Shown: piece by piece, positions 21,587 through 26,506 of the stretch
Layout of the letters: each line of letters starts with the position of its first letter
Numbering within the stretch: position 1 is the stretch's first letter
From: SIG575 sp964507395
Lineage (GTDB): Bacteria > Bacillota > Clostridia > Oscillospirales > Acutalibacteraceae
NCBI GenBank assembly: GCA_964507395.1
Contig: CAZDQE010000029.1
Span: 1-26,506, forward strand
Length of the DNA stretch: 26,506 nt
Direction: 5' to 3'
The notes under the pieces: generated by a model
What the model was told of the DNA's origin: nothing
Seen by the model: only the letters and a program-made list of their open reading frames with translations
The model's database searches: none
Translations under genes and position numbers: made by a program

Positions 21587-24268
21587 TTAAAAATCATCGT
21601 CCTCGTCAACTACATCTTCAAAGCTCTGCTCTGTGCTTTGTCTGTTCATGCTGATCTTACCGTCAGAGGAAAGAGCAGACATTTCCATATACTGCTGTTT
21701 TGAAAGAAGAACCTTTCTCGGCTTTGCACCCTCGGAAGGCCCGATAATTCCCCTCTCCTCAAGGTCATCAATAATACGAGATGCACGCGCATAGCCGAGC
21801 TTCAGCTTTTTCTGGAGCATTGTTGTTGAAGCTTGCTGCATTTCAACTACTATTCTGATAGCATCGGGGAGCATTTCATCTGCTTCATCGTCGCCGTCAT
21901 CATCAACATCATAGCCTGCACGCTTTTTCTCATTTATTGCGTGGTTTTCGATTTCTTCGATAATATCCTCGTCATAAGAGCCTTGCTGCTGGCTCTTGAT
22001 ATATTCAACAACGTCTTCAACCTCGGCATCTGACAGGAATGCGCCCTGAACACGAAGAGGCTTTGACATTCCGACAGGACTGAAAAGCATGTCACCGTTA
22101 CCGAGAAGCTTTTCAGCACCTGCGGCATCAATAATTGTACGAGAGTCGATCTGAGATGAAACAGAAAGAGAAATACGGCTTGGAATATTCGCCTTGATAA
22201 CACCTGTGATAACATTAACAGAAGGTCTCTGAGTTGCAATTACAAGATGCATACCTGCAGCACGCGCCATCTGAGCAAGACGGCAGATTGATTCTTCAAC
22301 CTCGTTGGGAGCCGCCATCATAAGGTCAGAAAGCTCATCAATAAAGATAACGATATGAGGAAGCTTGGGAACCTCGGGATTCGCTTCACAGAATTTGTTG
22401 TAGCCCTTGATGTTTCTAACGTTTCTCTCTGCAAAGAGCTTATATCTGTTGAGCATTTCGGTAACTGCCCATGAAAGAGCGCCTGCAGCCTTTCTCGGGT
22501 CGGAAACCACGGGAACAAGCAAATGAGGAATTCCGTTGTAAACAGTGAATTCAACCTGTTTGGGGTCAATCATGAGAAGCTTTACTTCATCGGGAGTTGC
22601 ATTGTAAAGAATACTTACGATCATCGAGTTGATGCACACAGATTTACCTGAGCCTGTTGTACCTGCAATAAGAAGATGGGGCATCTTTGACAGGTCTGCA
22701 CAGATAATATTACCTGTAATATCCTTACCGAGTGCAACATTCAGCTTTGAATCGGAGCCTCTGTATTCGGGAGTATCAATGATTTCTCTGAAAAGAACCA
22801 TTGTACGTTTTCTGTTGGGAATCTCGATACCGATTGCTGATTTGTTTGGAATCGGTGCTTCAATTCTGACGCCTGATGCCGCCATGTTCATGGCGATATC
22901 GTTTGAAAGGTTTGTAATCTTGCTGATTTTGACACCGGGGGCAGGCTGAAGCTCATATCTTGTAACAGAGGGACCTCTGCAGATTTCACAGATCTTCGCA
23001 TCAACACCAAAGCTTTTAAGTACATCAATAAGGTGCTGACCGTTTGCCTGCAATTCTCTTGAATAGTCTATGTTCTGAGAAGTATCGGGCTTTGAAAGAC
23101 ATGAAAGAGGCGGAAATTTATAAGGCTTTGATTTTCCTGAACGTGTTGAAACATAGGCAGTTTCAGTAACCTCAAAGGCTTCTGCTTTTTTCTTCGGCTT
23201 TTCGGGAGCCTTCTTTTCAGGCTGAACGATTACAGGCTCTTTCTCAATAATCTCCTCTTCCTCAGACTCATACTGAGGTATAGCGGGATTCCCTTCGTCT
23301 ACCAAATCAATATCGAGTGCTCTGAATTTATTATCACGCTGTCTTGATGTGCCTGTAGCACCGCTTTTTTTCATAATGGGCGGAGGCATAATAATCTCGT
23401 TGGGGTCAAAATTATAAAAGTCGCTGTCGTCTACTTCGATTGCCTTCACAGGCTGTGCGGCAGTTTTTTTCCGAGACTCTTTTTCCAAATCAAAATCGGG
23501 AGTAAAATCTACGCCCTGCGGGTCAGAATATTCCTCTGTATCGGCATCATCATCGTAATCCTCTTCTGCGGCCTGTCTTCTTTTTTCCTTATGCTCTGCG
23601 ATTTTGTCGCCTGCTTTTTTCACCGGCTTTTCAAACGTACCGTAAAGCTGTGCAAGAGTTGTACCTGTAAGCACCATAAGAGTTCCGAAGGACAGAATTG
23701 AAACGAACACAACTGCAGGCACCTTCGCACCGCAGAGATATGCTATGAAACCGCCGAGAAGCGAACCGAAAAGACCGCCGTTGGAAATTTTCAGACCTAC
23801 GGTGTATACGTCCTTTACCTGCTCCCAAACAGTGTTATCGTTAAAATATGTAAAATCATGGGCTACGATATGCACGAAGCTTGAAATGAAAAGCATGAAC
23901 AGACCCACTCCGACAATTCTGCCGATTCTGCCTTTTTCAAAAAGCTTGTCCCTCGCAACAAGAATGGCTATATACCCGAGGAGAACAGGTACAAGATACG
24001 CAGTAATACCGAATGTACCGAACATTATGTGCTGTCTTATAAATTCCCATGCTGATGCACCGGGAATAAGGCAAAAAGCAAGCAGAAGCAGTGCTATGCA
24101 AAACATAATAACAGCAGACATCTGCGGTGACAGACCTTTTCTTTCATTTTTATTATTCTGAGTCTTCGTCGAGACTGTTTTTTTACTGCTTGTCTGCGTT
24201 TTCTTTGCAGGAGTTTTTTTGCTCTGTGCTTTTTTGGCAGTTTGCTGTTTTGGTTTTGCATTTGCCAT
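21587..24268 (-). CDS. ftsK: DNA translocase FtsK/SpoIIIE
   Basis: An 893-residue membrane-anchored motor that pumps double-stranded DNA during division or sporulation. It has a Lys/Thr/Gln-rich basic N-terminus, about four membrane helices (about 50-200), an acidic linker with low complexity, the alpha/beta motor with Walker A GTTGSGKS (536-543) and Walker B IFIDE (D644, E645), and a C-terminal gamma winged helix (about 800-853) that would read KOPS/SRS signals. The tail is acidic. The frame is open to 24346, but GAAGGA lies 9 nt before the ATG at 24268, so I choose that start. This puts the first 86 nt inside the tepA-like gene, in another frame. The tepA-spoIIIE neighbourhood is also known in Bacillus subtilis. 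Confidence 0.95.
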   Translation of the reverse strand: MANAKPKQQTAKKAQSKKTPAKKTQTSSKKTVSTKTQNNKNERKGLSPQMSAVIMFCIALLLLAFCLIPGASAWEFIRQHIMFGTFGITAYLVPVLLGYIAILVARDKLFEKGRIGRIVGVGLFMLFISSFVHIVAHDFTYFNDNTVWEQVKDVYTVGLKISNGGLFGSLLGGFIAYLCGAKVPAVVFVSILSFGTLMVLTGTTLAQLYGTFEKPVKKAGDKIAEHKEKRRQAAEEDYDDDADTEEYSDPQGVDFTPDFDLEKESRKKTAAQPVKAIEVDDSDFYNFDPNEIIMPPPIMKKSGATGTSRQRDNKFRALDIDLVDEGNPAIPQYESEEEEIIEKEPVIVQPEKKAPEKPKKKAEAFEVTETAYVSTRSGKSKPYKFPPLSCLSKPDTSQNIDYSRELQANGQHLIDVLKSFGVDAKICEICRGPSVTRYELQPAPGVKISKITNLSNDIAMNMAASGVRIEAPIPNKSAIGIEIPNRKRTMVLFREIIDTPEYRGSDSKLNVALGKDITGNIICADLSKMPHLLIAGTTGSGKSVCINSMIVSILYNATPDEVKLLMIDPKQVEFTVYNGIPHLLVPVVSDPRKAAGALSWAVTEMLNRYKLFAERNVRNIKGYNKFCEANPEVPKLPHIVIFIDELSDLMMAAPNEVEESICRLAQMARAAGMHLVIATQRPSVNVITGVIKANIPSRISLSVSSQIDSRTIIDAAGAEKLLGNGDMLFSPVGMSKPLRVQGAFLSDAEVEDVVEYIKSQQQGSYDEDIIEEIENHAINEKKRAGYDVDDDGDDEADEMLPDAIRIVVEMQQASTTMLQKKLKLGYARASRIIDDLEERGIIGPSEGAKPRKVLLSKQQYMEMSALSSDGKISMNRQSTEQSFEDVVDEDDDF

Positions 24269-24989
24269 TTTTATTTTTCCTTCTTTCATCAGTAATAAGT
24301 TTATCAAGTTCATCAAGTGCCTCTGAAAGCGAACCGATTTTGTCAATAAGACCGTATTTTACCGCATCTTTTCCACCGAGAATTGTTCCTACGTCCGTTA
24401 CAAGCTCACCTGTTTCAAGCATAAGACGGCGGAAGGTCTTATCGTCAATACCTGAATTTTTGCAGACAAAGCCTACTATTCTCTCCTGCATCTGAAGAAA
24501 ATATTCAAGCATCTGCGGAACGCCGATTACAAGTCCGTTTGTTCTGACTGGATGAACAGTCATCGTTGCCGACGGCACAATAAAAGACCTGTCTGCCGCT
24601 ACAGCAAGAGGAACTCCTATTGAATGACCGCCTCCGAGAACTAACGAAACGCTGGGAGTTTTCATGCCTGATATGAGCTCTGCAATTGCAAGACCTGCTT
24701 CGATATCTCCGCCGACAGTATTCAGAACAAGAAACAAGCCGTCAATGTCACGGCTTTCCTCTACAGCAATAAGCTGCGGTATGATATGCTCATACTTTGT
24801 TGTTTTCGCGTCCTGTGAGGAAACATAGTGTCCCTCAATCTGACCGATTACGGTAATGCAATGAATACGGTGTCCGTTTTTTGTAACGGTAATTGAGCCT
24901 GTATCAAACACCTGTTTTACGGCATTGTCAAAAAAGCCTTCATCACTTTCTTCGGTTTCTTCCTGATTATTATATGAATTTTCAAGCAT
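24183..24989 (-). CDS. tepA: TepA-like ClpP-family serine protease
   Basis: A 268-residue ClpP-fold serine peptidase of the TepA (YmfB) type, a cytosolic protein linked in Bacillus to degradation of leftover signal peptides and to export. The active-site triad is visible as S123 (GGHSIG), H146 (VHPVR) and D199 (LVTDVG). The N-terminus (1-30) is acidic. The last 28 residues (241-268) are Lys/Asn/Cys-rich and are encoded wholly by DNA that also encodes the start of ftsK in another frame, so this tail is probably a by-product of the overlap. AGGGAGAG precedes the ATG at 24989. It is the first gene of a five-gene operon and has its own promoter at 25052-25080. Confidence 0.92.
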   Translation of the reverse strand: MLENSYNNQEETEESDEGFFDNAVKQVFDTGSITVTKNGHRIHCITVIGQIEGHYVSSQDAKTTKYEHIIPQLIAVEESRDIDGLFLVLNTVGGDIEAGLAIAELISGMKTPSVSLVLGGGHSIGVPLAVAADRSFIVPSATMTVHPVRTNGLVIGVPQMLEYFLQMQERIVGFVCKNSGIDDKTFRRLMLETGELVTDVGTILGGKDAVKYGLIDKIGSLSEALDELDKLITDERRKNKNGKCKTKTANCQKSTEQKNSCKENADKQ

Positions 24990-25051
24990 TTTTCATCTCT
25001 CCCTACCGAGATATTATCTCCCGATGAAAGGCAAAAAATACATTACAATAT

Positions 25052-25080
25052 ATAATAACATTTTTAAATATTTTTTTCAA
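25052..25080 (-). promoter_or_regulatory. Sigma-A promoter of the tepA-ftsK-ygiQ-mnmA operon
   Basis: On the minus strand, TTGAAA (25080-25075) and TATTAT (25057-25052) are separated by 17 nt in very AT-rich DNA. The leader to the ATG at 24989 would be about 55 nt. Confidence 0.7.
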
Positions 25081-25093
25081 GTCATATTAAAAC

Positions 25094-25132
25094 TAAAAGC
25101 ATCTGCGATTTTTAAGGTCACAGATGCTTTTA
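25094..25132 (-). terminator. Terminator of the PHP-domain gene
   Basis: TAAAAGCATCTG (25094-25105) pairs perfectly with CAGATGCTTTTA (25121-25132) over 12 bp with a 15-nt loop. It begins about 18 nt after the stop on the minus strand, just before the next promoter. Confidence 0.85.
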
Positions 25133-25149
25133 TCATTAAAAAATTCTGA

Positions 25150-26506
25150 TTAAAAAAGATTTCCTATAATTCTCACGAGAAGTCCGCCGTATCTGTCAAC
25201 GAAGGCAATGATGAAATCCATAAAGCCGAGGTCAAAAATAAATCCTGTGCTGTCACCGTCAGCCTCTTCTGCATTCAGTGTGAAGCTCTGTGTATACATT
25301 ACACCGCCCTCACCGAATACTTCTGCTCTGATGTAGCCTTTGATGCTGTCCTCGTAATCATTAAGGTCAAATGCACTGCCGTCGGCTTTTGTTGTTGCGA
25401 TAAGCTTTCCGTCAGAAATCCAACGTACGATAAGAGCATTTTCAGTGTCAATTGTAATTGTATCCTCTTCATCGTTAACCTCAATTGAATTGATTGCAGG
25501 TCTTGCATCTCTTGCAAAATAACCCTCATCATCAAGAGCTGAATAACCGATGCCTACATTGCCGTCATCAGAAGAATTTGCTTTTTCTTCGCGTTCTGCA
25601 TCGTATGCTGTAACTAACGCTGTAAGCTCTTTATAGAAATCTGTTTCACCGTAAAATTCTTTAATTGCCGCTGCCATCTGTGCTAATTCATCACGGTTGT
25701 GAACACATGTGCTCTGTGCAATAAATTCACCGCTCAGAAGAGCATTTTTCACATTTGCTGATGTCTTTTCTTCCGCAAGAACAACAAGGCTTCCTGTGTC
25801 GATTACGTCAAGCTGATGTGCGTCACTTGATGCGATAGCGTAAACCGTCTTGCCTGACTCGGCAGCTTTTGTGAGCATTATATCCCAGAGCTTTCTGTCA
25901 TATCTTGTTCTGTTATCGCCCTTACTGTTGATATCAATACCGAGACATGAATCATACTTATCTATGTAGCCGTAGAATTTGTTGATGTAATATCTGTATG
26001 CAGGGTTTTCCATGTCATAAGCATCTTCCTGATAAAGCTCATAACGTGCAGAAGTATATTCACCGGGATGATTAATTACGGAAACACCACCGAGCTTGTC
26101 AATATCTTTAATTACATTTCCGTAACCGCTGGGAGCATTATAGTGGTAGTCAACAAACCAACTGTTAACGTGTGCATTGACTGAAATCGCGTTATTCTCA
26201 ATGCCGTAAGGAATACGGAGAATTTCTCTGTCAGCAGTTACAAGATAATCGTCAGAATTACGTGTAACGATTTCATAAGCTGTACCCTTGGGGAAAGTAC
26301 CCTTTTCTTCAAGAAGGTCAAGAACACCGTCTGTTCTTCCGAACAAAGTCATAACATTTGTTATAAAATCGGAGCCCTTGCCGGGAGTTGTCCAGCCTGT
26401 GTCAAGAATACCGTGGTCAGTAACTGCAACGATATCAAAACCTGCTTCATAGTGACGTTCCATCATCTGTGCAAGAGTATAGTCGCCGTCACTTGCATTT
26501 GTGTGT
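25150..26506 (-). CDS. PHP-domain metal-dependent phosphoesterase, N-terminus outside the window
   Basis: At least 451 residues of a PHP-superfamily protein, cut by the right edge. The frame runs to the last base, and its first readable residues, HTNASDGDYT, are the second half of the PHP metal motif DxHxHTxxSDG, so the true start lies outside; the internal ATG at 26466 is not the start. Further metal-site segments are visible: VTDHG (28-32 of the visible part), VINHPGEYT and IASSDAH. After the PHP barrel come a Glu/Lys-rich helical stretch, a beta domain (about 330-410) and a hydrophobic amphipathic C-terminus. The beta domain and tail suggest an exported or envelope-linked protein, but the signal peptide region is not visible. 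The substrate is unknown; PHP proteins cleave phosphoesters using metal ions. Confidence 0.88.
   Translation of the reverse strand, partial: HTNASDGDYTLAQMMERHYEAGFDIVAVTDHGILDTGWTTPGKGSDFITNVMTLFGRTDGVLDLLEEKGTFPKGTAYEIVTRNSDDYLVTADREILRIPYGIENNAISVNAHVNSWFVDYHYNAPSGYGNVIKDIDKLGGVSVINHPGEYTSARYELYQEDAYDMENPAYRYYINKFYGYIDKYDSCLGIDINSKGDNRTRYDRKLWDIMLTKAAESGKTVYAIASSDAHQLDVIDTGSLVVLAEEKTSANVKNALLSGEFIAQSTCVHNRDELAQMAAAIKEFYGETDFYKELTALVTAYDAEREEKANSSDDGNVGIGYSALDDEGYFARDARPAINSIEVNDEEDTITIDTENALIVRWISDGKLIATTKADGSAFDLNDYEDSIKGYIRAEVFGEGGVMYTQSFTLNAEEADGDSTGFIFDLGFMDFIIAFVDRYGGLLVRIIGNLF

Noticed and set aside
24214..24220. Run of seven A (minus strand) in the tepA-ftsK overlap as a programmed -1 frameshift site
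   Set aside because: Moving from the protease frame to the ftsK frame needs +1 (or -2), not -1, and ftsK has its own good ribosome binding site.
25008..25020. Small palindrome GAGAT-ATT-ATCTC in the leader of the tepA operon
   Set aside because: Only 5 bp of stem in AT-rich DNA; expected by chance and with no supporting context.
1..26506. Phage, transposon or defence-system genes
   Set aside because: None of the supported genes belongs to such families; no integrase, transposase, restriction, toxin-antitoxin or Cas protein was recognised.

Overview
The window looks like chromosomal DNA of a low- to moderate-GC Gram-positive Clostridia, most likely a gut Ruminococcus/Oscillospirales-type organism. 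The grounds are AGGAGG-type ribosome binding sites, near-consensus sigma-A promoters, a tepA-ftsK/spoIIIE pair as in Bacillus, an encoded tRNA CCA end, and two large secreted proteins ending in type I dockerins. The genus is an inference; no rRNA or marker gene is present to fix it. No transposase, integrase, phage gene or CRISPR array was seen.

Left part (1-2906, plus strand): a metal-resistance operon. It has a perfect palindromic operator, a SmtB/CzrA-type ArsR repressor, a free-standing HMA metal-binding protein, a P1B-2 Zn/Cd/Pb ATPase that lacks its own N-terminal HMA domain, and a small alkyltransferase-like protein overlapping the ATPase by 4 nt. A strong hairpin closes the operon. 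The next genes run on the minus strand (2918-5681): a zinc-ribbon four-helix membrane protein of unknown role, and a lipoprotein gene followed after 1 nt by an SDR reductase gene. A tRNA-Thr(CGT) gene with a clear promoter and terminator (5856-5998) and a sodium:amino-acid symporter gene of the AlsT family (6163-7563) follow on the plus strand.

Centre (7771-17654, minus strand): two exported multidomain proteins, each with its own sigma-A-like promoter. One is a 2074-residue protein with about 19 FIVAR-like helical repeats, an embedded cohesin-like beta domain and a C-terminal dockerin. The other is a 1146-residue papain-family peptidase with a lectin-like region, GLUG-like repeats, four CxxC modules and a nearly canonical dockerin. 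Together they suggest a cell-surface or secreted complex built on cohesin-dockerin contacts, with proteolysis or adhesion as its work. This is the most interesting part of the window.

Right part (17731-24989, minus strand): a tightly packed housekeeping operon in the transcription order tepA-like protease, ftsK/spoIIIE translocase, ygiQ radical SAM protein, ComEC-like metallo-beta-lactamase hydrolase, mnmA. Two gene pairs overlap out of frame (86 nt and 23 nt). It has a promoter at 25052-25080. At the right edge lies a PHP-domain protein whose N-terminus runs off the window.
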